Assembly (NCBI GenBank): GCA_004431415.1
Contig: QPMI01000409.1
Coordinates: forward strand, 248,001 to 312,000
Direction: 5' to 3'
DNA: 64,000 bases
Source: Cyanophora paradoxa
Lineage: Eukaryota; Glaucocystophyceae; Cyanophorales; Cyanophoraceae
Shown piece after piece: positions 1 to 11,984 of this stretch. Positions within the stretch are counted from its first letter, which is position 1; the number at the start of each line of letters is the position of its first letter. Below the pieces are notes generated by a model, which searched no databases, was not told where the DNA came from, and worked only from the letters and a program-made list of their open reading frames with translations. The translations under genes were made by a program, and so were the position numbers.

Positions 1-1084
1 TGCTCACGGCCGAGTCGGGGATGTGTGCTCGGCAACCCGCAGCGCCGGTGGGCACAGATGCCTGATATCGATGCTCTTCCGATCAGCTAATGTACTCGGT
101 AGTTCAGGCGCTCGACCGCGTTCGCGCATGCGCAGCGCCAGCGAGGACCTGCTTATCGGCTATGTTCTTCGATCGATCCAGCGCGCCGCGGGGAGCGATC
201 GGACAATCCAGAATGAGAGCTATACTTATATAAACGCGCCCGCGCCGCCGCGCCCAGAATTCAGCATCGCGATATCGATCGATATCTTGCGCTCTATGGC
301 GCTAGCCAGCATTTCGGAATGTGGCGACCTCCGCGCAATTCCCGGGTCCGAGTAACTAAGCTAAGTACCTGGCCGTGGGGGTACAGGGCACGGGGAGCAA
401 AGGGTCCTAGGCTCTTTCCTTGCTAGCCCAGCGATCGCAAGGTCGGGCGGGGTGCAGCGGCTGCAGAACGGGCTGGATGGCACGTGCTGGACGCGAATAG
501 GCAGCGCACGAACGCCGGAGAGCCGAACCGAAGCGAGTGATTGTAGCGAGTGCGGAGCGCCTCGTCCGAGATGCCCTTCGAGAATTTCCCCAGCAACTTT
601 GCGTGCTGCACTCCAGCAGTGTGCGTAGAAGTCGTTGCCGCCGTCTGCTCCGCTGCTGCCGTCGATGCACGCCCTTGACTGGCTTTTCAGGCCGCAGCCT
701 GGGAATGACGCCCTTCGACCAAAGTCTTCCATCGGCGACTATCTGGACCAGCATGTCCGAGCCAATTCCCAGGTTACAGCAGATGGCGCCCGGTTCCTCT
801 TCTCGGTGGGCTCGGAGCATGCCTCTCTGCCGCAGCCGGGTTGAGCTGACCGGCCCCGGCTTGCCTTTCGCACTTTTTGCAGATGCGACACACATTGCGG
901 GCACTTTACGTCAGCGCGAAGGACACCTCGCGTTTCCAGCAGCAGCACGAGAGCCTCTACCGGGAGTGGCGAGCTGGCGAGGAGCGTGCCCAGCAGATGG
1001 CGACGACGAACAGGTGGACATCGATGATATGCTGCCAGCCGTTCACCGGGTGCGCCGGCCTCCGCGGAGCCGTGAATTTCGTGC
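1..1084. other. Left edge, no certain gene
   Basis: No exon could be assigned with confidence. Plus-strand open stretches at about 635-844 and 877-1085 could be 5' exons of the leucine-rich-repeat gene that follows: the second reads MRHTLRALYVSAKDTSRF, which has an LRR-like hydrophobic spacing. Without a convincing donor and acceptor pair this stays open. Short GATATC-rich AT islands lie near 265-290. Confidence 0.4.
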
Positions 1085-3142
1085 ATGAGCTTGCCCAGGT
1101 CTCTGTGGCGACCGACCGAGCCGGAAGCGCCGGCTAGCGATGACGGCATGTCTGATTCCATGGAAGTAGACGGCGGGACGGGGATCGGGATGTCGTTGCC
1201 GGACGGGCCCCCGCAGTCGACGAGCGGCGGGCAGGCGGAGCCGACTATCAAGCTGCCGCCGGACAGCCTGACGCCGGCAGGGCTCCTCACCGTGCGTTTT
1301 GCATGCCGGGCGCGTGCCGTGCCCGTGCGCCGGGTCGAAGTGCTCGCTTCCGCAGGTCGGGCACTTGACGAACCTCAACATCCTCGTGATAGACTCGCTC
1401 CGGTGCGCTTCCGCCGCCGCGCCGCACAGTGCAGCGTATCCCTGACGTCTGACATCTCGCGCCGCCGTGCAGGCTGGACAACGCCAACCCATTCGACAGC
1501 CCCGTGCACACGCGGTACCAGGCGTGCATACGGCAGCTCTCGAACCTCACGCAGCTCCGGACGCTTTGCCTGGGCCCCAGCCTTCCGGTGCGCCCCCGCG
1601 CATCCCCGCGCCCCTCTCTCCGGCCGCCCACGCGCCCGGGCGGCGCGGGGCGCAGATCCCGGTGGCGATCCTGCGCGAGTGCCTGGCGCCGCTCGCGAGC
1701 CTCCAGACCCTCGAGTTCTCCGCCTTTGGGCCCGACGAGGTGCGCCGCCCCCGCCCCCGCCCCCTACGACTCCCACCCGACCCGATCGATCAGACGCGGG
1801 ACGTCCGGAGGCTCACGGAGGCCCTCGCTTCGATGCCGAGCCTCACGAGGTGCCCCGCCCCATGCCTCCCCTCCGCCCTCGTCCCCCCCCGGGGCCGAGC
1901 CGGGGCGGCGGCAGCATCCGGGTGGACCCGTCGCGGGTGCCGGCCCCCACGTACGCCATGTCCAAAGAGGTCCGCGAAGCTAAGCTCCAAGGCAATGCGA
2001 GCTGAGCTGAGCTGAGCTGGGCGCGGCTCACGCGGCGGGGGCGGCGGGGGCAGATCTTCCAGCAGCTCGTCAACATGAATCCGAACACGCCGCCCGGCCG
2101 CATGACTGCCCGCGACGCCGACCTCCTCGTGCGCCCGCGCACCTCCCCCGCGCGCCCGCGCGCCCGCCCACTGGAACGCCGCGCAGCCGCTGGGGCAGAT
2201 GGGGCAGCTGCGGCGGCTCTGCATCCCGGCGCTGGTGCACGGCTCGGGCTGTAGCGTGCAGTACCTGGCGGGGCTGCCTCAGGTGCGCTCGCTAGCGGGG
2301 CGGAGGGACGCGAGGGGGCGTGCGGGTGCGGGTGCGAGGAGGGGGCGGGGCGCAGCTGGAGGAGCTGGCGGTGGCGGTGGCGAAGCCGGACGAGCTCGAC
2401 TTCGCGCCGCTCGCCTCCCTGCAGGGCCTCCTCCGCCTCGAGGTCGAGGCCACCAACTCGGACGACTCCATGACCGCAGGCAACTTCCCCGCCGCCTTCA
2501 GCACCGTCCGCCCCCGCCCCCGCCCCCGCCCCCGCCCCTGGCCCCGGCCCCGCGCTCGGCTTGGGCGTGGGCGCGAGCGTGGCGGGGCGGGCGCAGCTGA
2601 AGTGCCTGCGGAGAGTGCGGCTCTCGTGCTTCTGGGAGGGGATCACGGGCTCGATCGAGAGCTTCCCGCCCCAGCTCGAGGTGCTCCGCCTCGGCTACGT
2701 GGACGGCGCCGACGCCGTGCTGCCCCGCTTCGCCGCCCTCCGCGCCCTCCGCCACCTCGAGCTCTTCCTCACCGTCCGCCCCCCCCGCCCCGCTTTGCTT
2801 TGGCTTGCCTTGCCTTGCGTTGCCCCCGGCTGAGGGGACGCCGGCGGCAGGACCGCATCCCGGACGACATCTCGGCCTTCCGCGGCCTCGCGCACCTCAA
2901 GACCCTCGCCATCCACAGTCCGCCCCCGGCCCCGCCCCCCCCCCCCCCCCCCCCCCCCCCGCCCGGCTTCTTCTCCCGGCTGACAGGCGGGCGCCCTTGC
3001 CCCGCGGCTCCTCGCAGCGCCGGCGGTGCAGGGGTCGGAGGACGACGTGCGGCGCTGCATGTCCGACCTCGAGTACATCCGCTCCGCCCTGCCCCTCACC
3101 GCCGTCGCCCTCAACCCCCCCACCGAGGACGCCTACATCTGA
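1085..3142 (+). CDS. Leucine-rich-repeat protein
   Basis: A multi-exon gene; LRR proteins are usually protein-binding scaffolds, and no partner or pathway can be named. Exons carry repeated LxxLxxLxL patterns: LTNLNILVIDSL (about 1365-1400), LSNLTQLRTLCLG (about 1535-1580), LASLQTLEFSAF (about 1693-1730), FAALRALRHLEL (about 2730-2765) and FRGLAHLKTLAI (about 2878-2915). Exon 1 (1085-1291) encodes an acidic leader with EVDGG and ends in frame at a GTGCG donor; exon 2 resumes at 1356 after GCAG. The last exon ends in PPTEDAYI and TGA at 3140-3142. At least eight short introns interrupt it, several with C-rich tracts (poly-C at about 2938-2961). ATG 1085 is the first good in-frame start, but upstream exons are possible. 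Its 3' end faces the STI1-domain gene. Confidence 0.7.
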
Positions 3143-3746
3143 TCCCCCGCCCCGGCCCCGGCCCCCCTGACTCGCCCCGCCCCGCCGCCCTCTGGCGGGG
3201 CGGGCGGCGGCTCCATCGACCGTGTTTCACTACGGGCGCTAGTATGCATATGTATGCACCACAGCTTTGCGTGTATCCTACACCCGTCCGTACTCTTTTA
3301 CTTAGAACGACCATGAACGACTGGATCTGTTTAGCACGGATTTCAGACGTTAAAGTATTCAGTTTTCACCAGTGCCGTGCAGCCGATAGGACATGGATCA
3401 TAGCTAGATGCCCTAGTGCTTCGACAGCCAGCCGTCTCCGAGCTTTGCATTTGTGGATCGTAATCGTATTCTTAGCATCGTCTTTATCATACTACTGTAC
3501 TTGAACAAGATGCGTAATGATTGATTTGGTTGAATGTGCCCCTGCAGCTGCCATACTCGAAAAGCACCACAAGAGGCCCGGGCCCCGGCTGCCAGGCCGA
3601 TTGCATAGCCTAGTAGCAGAAATCAATTAGAATAATGCACGTATCATGATCATGAACGCCACTGGGCAGACCCCAGGAGCACAATGCGACACACGACCCC
3701 GCATACCGATCAATAAATCCTATGATAGCTCGCAGCCCGGCAGCGG
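3143..3746. other. Convergent intergenic region
   Basis: This spacer between the ends of the LRR gene and the STI1-domain gene is AT-richer than the genes. It holds no ORF with family features and no recognisable RNA gene; it presumably carries both 3' UTRs. Confidence 0.5.
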
Positions 3747-4641
3747 CTAGGGCTGGGGTGCCCCCGGGGGCTTGAGGTTCTTGAAAGTCTGCTCGAACCT
3801 GCGCTTGCGGGGGTGCACGGGGCGTTCTAGTAAGGACACTGTGACATGGCGTCGAGAACTTTAGAAGATTTTCTGGCCGGCGTGGCTTCAAGAAATGCAA
3901 TGACAGGAGAGGAGCTTGGGGGGCGAAGCCGGCGTGTGGGGGCAGCGGAGCGAGAAGAAGGGGCGTGGGGCGGCGGCGCACCGCTGGACGACGGCGAGGA
4001 CCTCGGGGTCCCTGAGGTACTCCATCGCCTTCGATCTGCGCCCCGCCCGGTTGCAACGTCGAACTCGCCGAGGCACGGGGCGAGAACGCACGGGTCCTTC
4101 ATCATGTTCTGCAGGGAGGCGGAGGAAGGCGAGTCAGAGTCAGTGTGCCGCAGTGCGCGTGCCGCGCGCGGGCCCGGGGGCAATCTGGAATCCGAGCTCG
4201 ATATCGCTGATCTAGCTGCACACCTGCATGGCGCCGACGAACTTGGGGTTGCGCATCATCTCAACGAGCTTCGGATCCTTCATGATTTCCTGCAGCCGGG
4301 AAGGAGCCGATGAGCGGTGTGGGGCGTCGAACTGGCGCGTCGAACCATTTGCATCTTTGCAACGTCTTCCATCTTAACTCCCGGCGGTAGCGAGAAGGGG
4401 AAAGGGCCTGGCGGGGACGGCGCTGAGCGGACGTGCGCAGTGCAACTCTAGCTAAGCGCCGGCGGGCGGGCGCTCACTCTTGCCAGCTGCGCCTGATGCT
4501 GCCTCCGCTCCCGCTTTCTGTGTGCGCCGGACGATCATTGAGTCGGCGCGCGCGCGGCGGATGCGGGACGGGCACGATGCAGACCTCTGCGGCACCCTTC
4601 CCCAGGATATTGCCGATGCCAGCAAAGAACCGACCCGCCAT
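3747..4641 (-). CDS. Small stand-alone STI1-domain protein
   Basis: Spliced by eye this gives a protein of roughly 98 residues that is almost nothing but one STI1 (DP2-type) domain. These helical modules occur at the C-termini of the Hsp70/Hsp90 cochaperones STI1/HOP and HIP. Exon order on the minus strand: MAGRFFAGIGNILGKG (start at 4641), PFPFSLPPGVKMEDVAKMQM, EIMKDPKLVEMMRNPKFVG (about 4285-4211), NMMKDP, SKAMEYLRDPEVLAVVQR (about 4040), then FEQTFKNLKPPGAPQP and a TAG at 3747-3749. All joins keep frame at GT-AG introns with CTGAC-like branch sites. The repeated DP motifs (KDPK, RDPE) are typical of the family. HOP and HIP are much longer and carry TPRs, which are absent here. A later start at 4372 is possible. 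It diverges from the aminopeptidase gene 270 bp away. Confidence 0.7.
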
Positions 4642-4911
4642 GGCTGCTAGGCTAGCGGGGGCTACAGGCTCGAGACTCTATACCCCTAGCCGACCTGGCC
4701 AGGCTGGCCAAGATCACTTCTTCGATGCAGTCCCAGGGCGCCTTCGTAGTTCCTGCATCCGCCCCTGTGCGAGGCCGCCAGATGGCCTCGTTCGCCGCGC
4801 GCGCGGCCTGCCAGGGCGCGTGCAGATCGTTCTCGTCAGCGGCCGCCTCCGAGGCCCGGGCGGCGTCTGCAGCGAAGCCTATCGTGCTGCAGCACCGTTT
4901 CGAGGTCGTCG

Positions 4912-6631
4912 ATGCCCGCACGAGCTCGTTCCTCGGCGGCAAGATGGGCGGCGCTCGGCGCACGGGCGGCAACAGCCTCCGCCCGAAGCGCCTGCCGGCG
5001 GAGGTGGCGGAGGTGGTCGCTCAAGGGAAAGGCGAGCTTGCTCCAGGCCTGGCTCGGTGCCTGCGCCGGGCGCTGTGGAATATCTGACCACCGAGCAGGC
5101 TTTGACTCGTCGTCGGCCGCCTCGTCGACGAAAAAGAAGGCCGGCGCGGCGCTCGCCAACATCGCAAAGATAATGAGGCCCGTCAGCCTGCGGCCGGAAG
5201 GCCAGCGGGTCCGCAAGGGCGTCGTCTCCCCGCAGCTCGACGTGCCGGAGGACATCCAGCGGCCGCCGTACGCGCAGCCCAAGGGCCGCGTGCGCCGCCT
5301 CATGGGCATGAACCGCGGCATCGAGATCAAATCCGCGGAGGCCATCGCGAAGATGCGCCGCTCGGGCCGCCTTGCCGCCGAGATCCTGCAGTTCGCCGGC
5401 TCGCTCGTCAAGGTCCGGGCCCCCGCCGGTCCCGCCCGCCCTGCCGCGCAGGCGTGACCGGTGCTGCGGCAGCCCGGCGTCACGACCGACGACATCGATC
5501 GTGCCGTGCACGCGATGTGCGTCCTCAACGGGGCCTACCCCTCGCCGCTCAACTACGACGGCTTCCCCAAGGTGCCCCCCGGCCTCCGCAACCCCCTCCC
5601 CACCCCCACCGACCGTCGCGCGCTACCAGTCCGTCTGCACGAGCGTCAACGAGGTCGTCTGCCACGGCATCCCGGACAGGCCCGCCCCCTCCCGCCCAGT
5701 TCCCGTACCCCGCGCCAAAGCTCGCCTTGCGCGCGCGCAGCCGGAAGCTGGTGGACGGGGACATCTGCAACATTGACGTCACGGTGTACCTGGACGGGTA
5801 CCACGGGGACACGAACGCGACCTTCTTCTGCGGGGAGGCGGACGAGGCGAGCCGGCGGCTCGTCGAGACGACGCACAAGTGCCTGCACAGCGCCATCGCC
5901 GCCTGCCGCCCCGGCGTGCCTCTCAACAAGATCGGCGAGGTCATCAGGTGATCCGCCCCCGCCCCCGACCTGCTCTTCGTCCCCCCCCCCCTCCCCCCCT
6001 CCCCCCCCTTACTTTTTTGCCGGCAGCGACATCGCGGCGGAGGCGGGGTACGGGATCGTGGAGGAGTACTGCGGGCACGGCATCGGCTCCGAGTTCCACT
6101 GCGACCCGTCCGTCTTCCACTGCAGTGCGGCCCGCCGCCCGCCCCCGCGTCCAGTGCCGTGTACCCCGGGCGACGCCCCCGGCAGAGAACGAGGACCGGA
6201 CGAAGATGAAGGCGGGGATGACCTTCACCATCGGTGCGCCCCGTGCCCCCCTCCCCTTCCCCTCGGCCTCGCCCCCCGCCCGAGCTTCGCTGTGCAGAGC
6301 CGATGGTGAACGAGGGCGGCAAGGGGACGGCGCTGTGGGACGACCGCTGGACCGTCGTCACCCGCGACGGCGGCCGCTCCGCCCAGGCGAGCGCGCGCCG
6401 GGGCGGGCGGGGGCCAGCCGCCCGGCCGACCGCCGCAGCGAACACGCGCGCTGACGGGCGGGCAGTTTGAGCACACGATCCTGATCACGGAAGACGGCGC
6501 CGACATCCTCACCTCCCTCGGCGACGCCCCCGAGTTCAAGGTCCGCCCCGCCCGCCCCGCCCTGCCGGTGCCGCTTCTGCTGCCCGCCGGCTGTGCGAGC
6601 CGCCCCGTCGCAGATCCCGGAGAGCTGGTGA
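4912..6631 (+). CDS. Methionine aminopeptidase type I
   Basis: Removes the initiator methionine from nascent proteins. Exons spliced in order give the complete type I pita-bread fold. All five metal ligands are visible: Asp in NIDVT, Asp in HGDTNATF, His in [10 protein letters not shown], Glu in [11 protein letters not shown] (split by an intron after FTI plus one base) and Glu in FEHTILIT. The other conserved His is in NEVVCHGI. The gene ends IPESW and TGA at 6629-6631. The N-terminal exon from ATG 4912 is rich in Ala, Arg and Ser ([19 protein letters not shown]), which suggests an organelle-targeting leader; its GTGCCTG donor and the acceptor before [10 protein letters not shown] keep frame. 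An alternative ATG upstream (4782) leads into a different frame and was not chosen. Which organelle is not decidable from sequence alone. Confidence 0.88.
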
Positions 6632-6875
6632 GGCGCGCGCTTCGCCCAGCTCCAGGGCCGGATTTTGTATGAAATGTACTTGATTCTGCTTGTTCGCCCG
6701 GCGCCGGCAGCGAGGGGCCCCGGCAGCGCGCGCGCACGGGGTCAGGGCCGAGGCGAGCGAATGCGAATCACTTCAATATTAAAGCATGGGGGAGACGGGG
6801 TCCTAGCGCTAACATATACTGCACAGGGGTCAGCGGGGGCGCGCCAGCTGCTGCAGGCCACGCCAGCGCTGCGGG

Positions 6876-8410
6876 TTACACGTTGCTGCCGCCCGAGGGC
6901 TGCTCGCCGGGGGCCCCCGCCTGGGGCCGCTCCAGCGAGTTGAGGAGGGCCAGCGCGCGTTGCCTGATCGAAGCGAACATGCGGTAAAGTAGACTGCACG
7001 TTAGTGAGACGGGCCGGGGGCGCGCGGCGGCCGGCGCGCACCTCCTCCGCTCGGCGTCCTGCGGGTTGCCGCCCAGCGCCGAGCCGCCGGCCGGCGCTGC
7101 GCGGAAGTGCGTCGGCTGGCCCAGCCCGAGCGACTGGTGCACCGCCGCTGTGGGGGAGGCGCGTCAGTCAGGCGGAGAGCGCGCTCTCCGCCGGCGGGGC
7201 GCGCGCACAGCCGGTCCAGCAGCGGCAGCAGAGGAGGAAGAAGATGTTGGAGACCTGGCGCGGCGCGACGTGAGGCGGGCCCGAGGCGCGCTCGCTCGCT
7301 CCTTCCGGCGCACGGGGGTGACGACGGGCGCGAGCACGTCGGGGAAGAAGCTGGCGAAGGAGAAGGTGCTGCTGGCGTCTCCGCGCGAGCCATCCGGCTG
7401 CGCGCGAGCGGGCGCGGGCGTGGGCGGCGGCGCGCGATGCGCTGACAGCTCAGAGCGACGGACCTTCTCTTGGAAGAAGCGGAGGTATACCCAGCCAAAG
7501 ATAGTCCCAAAGACAATCCACGGCAGGTCGGCGCCTCCGGCGCCCAGCATCCAGAAGAGGACCGAGACGAGAATCCAGAGCACCGGGACCGCCTGCGCGC
7601 GGAATTCGAGGTCGGAGGAGACCGAGAAAGAAACAGCAGGCGGTCAGGAAGCTGATGAAGGCTGGCAGACCTTCGCTTTGAACTTAAACGCAAAGAGGAA
7701 ACTGATCTCATGGTTCGGGACCAGTTGCTGCGACAGCGTGACTTAAGTTCGGCGAAGCGGGAAGTTCAATGGAGGTCCAGACCTTGACGGCAACGGTGAA
7801 GGCGGAGAGTGCGCCGTAAAAGCCCGAAGTGGGGAAGATGCTGGTGTAGCGGTCAGCGGTCCGGCGAGGGCAGTTACATGCGGGGCCCGCACGCACAGGA
7901 CGAGCTCTTTCGCGCCGCCGGAGAGCGCGTACAGAGCGATGGCGGACATGAAGGTCGCGAACTGCGCAAGGGCGTTCACACGCGGCCACCGAAGCCACCG
8001 CGTACGTCCGTACCGCCGTGAGAATGTTGACGACGAAAATGAACTTCAGGAACTCCTTCGAACCCCACACAGGCTCGAGGTACTTTCCAGCGAAGACGAC
8101 GCCGAGAATGCTGAAGAGCGCGGTGAGGAGTGTCGTGCAGAAGAAGCCGGAGGTGACGAGGTTCCATATGAAGTAGCTGCCGATTGTGCGGATGGGCACG
8201 AGGGCGAGGAGCTGGACCGTGCCGGGAATCCATGAAAGCAGGTAGCCGACGCCGAGCGCCGCGGCTAGGTACTGTGTCAACCTGCGTCCGATCAGCCGTG
8301 CCGCCCAGCCGCAGGACAACCAGAACGACAGAGCGTGCGGACTTCGGCACATTCGAAAGCAGTCCGGCGAGCGGGTTCTGAAACTGCGGGACGCTCGGCT
8401 GCCCCTGCAT
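6876..8410 (-). CDS. TMEM115: TMEM115-family Golgi membrane protein
   Basis: A rhomboid-like, catalytically inactive multi-pass protein of the TMEM115 family (DUF1751), which in animals resides in the Golgi and takes part in COG-linked retrograde traffic. Exon 1 starts MQGQPSVPQFQNPLAGLL at 8410. Following exons encode several membrane helices and the family landmarks YLEPVWGSKEFLKF, FGWVYLRFFQEK, SFASFFPDVLAPV and the conserved tail NPQDAERR, ending GGSNV and TAA at 6876-6878. Order and spacing match the animal protein well. About eight GT-AG introns, several only 50-60 nt, were removed by eye with frame kept. It diverges from the SET methyltransferase gene with 113 bp between start codons, so the two may share a promoter region. 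Confidence 0.88.
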
Positions 8411-8523
8411 TGCGCCAGTACCCACACCGGATCGTTCTACCGACGCAAGGCCGCACAAGCGCTCCTAATGCGAATTCTGTACCCGGGCGGCGTTCATCCC
8501 CGGCAGATTAGGAGCAGATTCCA

Positions 8524-11108
8524 ATGAGCAGTTCGTGCTTCGCCTCGCCGGCGCCGGTGGCCCGCGCGGGTCGTTGCAATGCGGCGCACCAGCTGCGGAG
8601 CTCCGCCTCGTGCCAGCAGAGCCTTGCGCAGTGCCGGCCCGCCCTAAGGGCCCAGCCGGCGGATGCAGGCCGCCTCCGCTGGCGCCTCGTCGCGCGTCCG
8701 GTCTCGTTCGCGGCCTCGGGACGCCCCGCGGCTGGCCCCAGCCCGCCGGGCCGGGCCTCGCCGCTGGACGTGCGCTGCGACGCGGCCCTGTTCGAGGACG
8801 AGGAGATCTCTACTTCGTCTGTCGGCGACCTCATCGATTGGCTCGTCGACAACGGTACGCAGCACGCTGGGAGGCGGGGCCGCAACGAACGCCTGCCGCT
8901 CCGTTGAGCGCGCGGCCGCCCCTCACGCCGCCCGGTCCCGCGCGCAGGCCTGCCGACCGAGCAGCTGGATGTGGTGTCGATTGCATTCTTCCGGGAGGCG
9001 GGGCGCGGGCTCCTCAGCAAGCGGAAGATCAAGCGGGAGGAGATGATCGTCGACGTGCCGGCCAAGCTGCTGATGAACGAGGAGACAGCGCGCGCGTCGG
9101 TCATCGGCGGCCCGCTGGAAGGCGTCGAGCTCGACGAGTTCGTTGTCATCGCCCTTCACCTCCTCCACGAGCGCAGCCTCGGCGCCGACAGGCGCGGCCC
9201 CGCCCCGCCCCGCCCCGCCCCCGCGCCCAACTCAAGGCCCCCGCAGCTTCTGGGCCCCCTACATCCGGGCACTTCCCGATTTCGTCGACGCCGCCGTGTG
9301 CGTACCTGTACCCCCGCTCGCAGTTGTGCGGACCGAGGGCTGAGCGGGGGTACAGCTTCTGGGAGGAGTCGCGGCTGGAGCGGCTCCTGAAGGGCTCCCC
9401 GGTGATCCTCGCGGCCCGGCGGCTCCGGGCGCAGGTCGAGGGCGCCTTCGCCTCCCTCGAGCGCGAGATCTTCGCCCAGGTCCCCCCCCCCCCCCCCCCT
9501 CCCCGCGTGCTGAGAGGGGCACGCGCGCGCGCAGCACCGGGACATCTTCCCCGCCGACGTCTTCAACCTCACCGAGTTCAAGTGGTGCGCGGGGCCCCCT
9601 CCTCCCTCCCCGCACCCCCCGCGCCTCACCGCTCCTCGGCGCAGGGCCTTCTCGATGATCCTGTCGCGCGCGGTGTTCATGCCGTCGACGGGCAAAGTCG
9701 CCATGGTCCCCCTCGCCGACCTCGCGTGCGGCCCCGCCCCGCCAGAGCCGGCCTCGCGCCCGCGCCGGCCACGCCGCTGACCCCGCGCGGGCAGGAACCA
9801 CACGGACACGTGCACGAGCTTCATCGACTTCGACAAGCAGGCCAAGGCCGTCCGCGTCTACGCCGACATCGGGTCCGCCCGCGCCGGCGCCCGCCCGTCC
9901 GGCCCGGGCCTCACCGCTGCGCCCCGGCCGCGCGGGCGCGCCGCCCAGGTACGAGGAAGGCGAGCAGGTCTTCGCGTGCTACGGGCAGAAGTCCAACGCC
10001 GAGCTGCTCCTCGGGTGCGCCCCCGCCCGCCCGCCCCGCCGCTGTCGCCCTCCGAGGCGCCCCGCCCCCCGCAGGTACGGCTTCGCGATCGAGGACAACG
10101 AGCACGACTGCATGGACATCACCGTCCAGGTGGGGCCCGCCCTCCCTTCTGAGCTTTCCCTCCACCCGGCGAGCCGACTCGGGTGCGGCGCCTGGGCAGC
10201 TGGACGAGAGCGACTCGGCGTACGCAGCGAAGGCGGCCGTCCTCGAGAAGGCCGGCATGAAGCCCGTCATGGTGCGCCGCGCCTGCACCGCCGAGGCTCG
10301 CGAGGCCGAGGGCGACGGGGCGGGGCGGGGGCAGACGTTCCCGCTGGCGGACGGCAAGTTCGCGCAGGAGATGTTCGCCTTCCTTCGCCTCGTGCGCCCC
10401 GCCCCGCCCCGCCCCGCCCCGGCAGCCCCGAAGAGCGCGGCGGGCGGCCTGGAGAGGAGCCGCCCGGGGCCTTGCTCAGCGCCTTACGGGGGCTCTCTGG
10501 CAGGCGGCGCTGCGGAACGACGAGGAGGCGCGGCGCCTGGGGCCCGGCATCTTCGAGGACGTCTCCCGGCCCGTGCGCCCCCGCCCCGCCCCGCCCCACC
10601 TCGTTCCACTCGCCGCTTGCTCTTCTAGACGCCCGGCGACCAGCTGCGGGCCAGGCCCTCCCTCCCCCTCTTCCGCCCCCCTCACTCCCGCCCCCGGCCC
10701 GGCCGGCCCCCTCCCGCCCCTGACCCGGCGGGCGCTGACCTTGGGGGCGGCGGCAGGTGAGCAACGCGAACGAGCGGACGATGTGCCGCTCCTTCGTGAG
10801 CCTCGTCGACTCGCTGCTCGCCGCGTACCCCAACCCCCTCCAGGAGACCCTCTCCAAGTGCGCTTTCGCCCCGCCCCCAGACCTGCGACCACCCGCTCGA
10901 GCATGCTGAGGCGCGCGGTGCAGGATGGGCGAGAAGGGCCCCGCGTCCTCGTACGCCGCCTCCCTCCGCAAGGGCGAGAAGAAGATCCTCAAGGCCCGCC
11001 CGAGCGCTTGTTCCGATGCCGATCCTGGGCCCGTTCTGAGCCGCCGGCCGGTCGCAGGTTTGCCGCAAGGAGGCGCTTCTCCGTCTGCGCCAGTTCTCCG
11101 ACGAATGA
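8524..11108 (+). CDS. SET-domain methyltransferase, Rubisco-LSMT-like
   Basis: A split SET-domain lysine methyltransferase of the Rubisco large-subunit methyltransferase/SETD3-SETD6 class. SET landmarks in order: FFREAGRGLLSKRKIKREE (about 8985-9045), SFWAPYIRALPDF, YSFWEESRLERLLKG, the AFSMILSRAVFMPSTGK exon, NHTDTC, then GEQVFACYGQKSNAELLLGY, where the NH and the GEQVF-YG-KSNAELL block form the AdoMet and lysine site. The helical C-terminal substrate-binding region follows (VSNANERTMCRSFVSLVDSL) and the protein ends RLRQFSDE with TGA at 11106-11108. The first exon (MSSSCFASPAPVARAGRC) is basic and Ser/Ala-rich, like an organelle leader. Some introns use GC donors, for example 10994-11057 after KILK. 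The substrate, Rubisco or another protein, cannot be decided. Confidence 0.85.
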
Positions 11109-11984
11109 GGGGCCCCGGCGCCTTGGTCCCGGCGCGCCTCGCGCGCCGGCGCCGAGCGCCGGCTGGGCGTATATCTCGCTACCGCCTTGTCTTGCGCTTG
11201 CGCATGCGCATTCCCCATGCCACTTCCCAGCCCTTCCTGTACCGCCCGTCCAGTCGATCCCCTTATTCGCGCGAGTCCCGACGGCGCGCGTAGCCATGTG
11301 GCCAGCAGCACGCCCGGCCCAGCAAGCGGAGATTTGCGCTGTGGGGCGGCGAGGCCGTCGGATCACAAACATGGACTCTTTGTCAGTCTATCGCGGCTCT
11401 CGCACACAGCAGAGACCGGCTGGAGCAGCCGGGCTTGAATTCGAGCGCTTGCGGGCGCATAGTCTTGGTGTACCCAGGTGGCCAGCAGAACAGCTCTAAC
11501 GAGCGACCCCGCCAGCTATTTGGGAAGCTTGAAGGAGATCAATCAAGCAAGCCAGCGGCGCTGTGGTCCGAAATCGGACCGGCCGTTGTCGCGTGGCACG
11601 CGTCAATGCATTTCAGACACAGAGAGGTCGACTGTCCTCAGAGGTGAGCCGGCCGCGATCGACGTCGCTCGAACATTGCGGGAACAATCTCTAAAACAAT
11701 TTAATGCGACTAGTCTGGCTGCGGAGGCCGGCCGCACAGCGCGACCGGCACGCCCACTGTTCGCCTCGATAGGCACCACATCGAGCGCGCTTATAGTCCA
11801 ACCTATCCGTTTCTGACGCTCTACTCCCATCTGCAGCTGAGACGTCGAAACTGGTTCTCGCGCACTACGACTTGCAGCTGAAATCGCTCGCAAGGTGAGC
11901 GTGTCTCTGTCGTATTGATTCTGCGGAAGCGTGCGCTGATGAGCAGGCCAGCAGGCGTGTTTAATCCCGCTTTTTGCCGGGGAC
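11109..11984. other. Intergenic region
   Basis: About 880 bp between two plus-strand genes. Open frames here have no family features and no plausible splice partners. No RNA gene or repeat was recognised. Confidence 0.45.

Noticed and set aside
870-1492. Minus-strand open frames with CPxC motifs (VKCPTCGSEHF, VKCPQC) resembling zinc ribbons
   Set aside because: They are the complement of plus-strand LRR exons with good splice signals; the Cys codons follow from the LRR Leu/Thr/Gly codons.
4782-5087. Alternative start for the aminopeptidase (MASFAARAACQGACRSFSS)
   Set aside because: It looks like a transit peptide but its frame cannot be joined to the [10 protein letters not shown] exon by the clear GTGCCTG to GAGCAG intron without a stop.
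8535-10628. A 697-codon open frame overlapping the SET methyltransferase
   Set aside because: A shifted frame reading through introns; the SET motifs lie in other frames.
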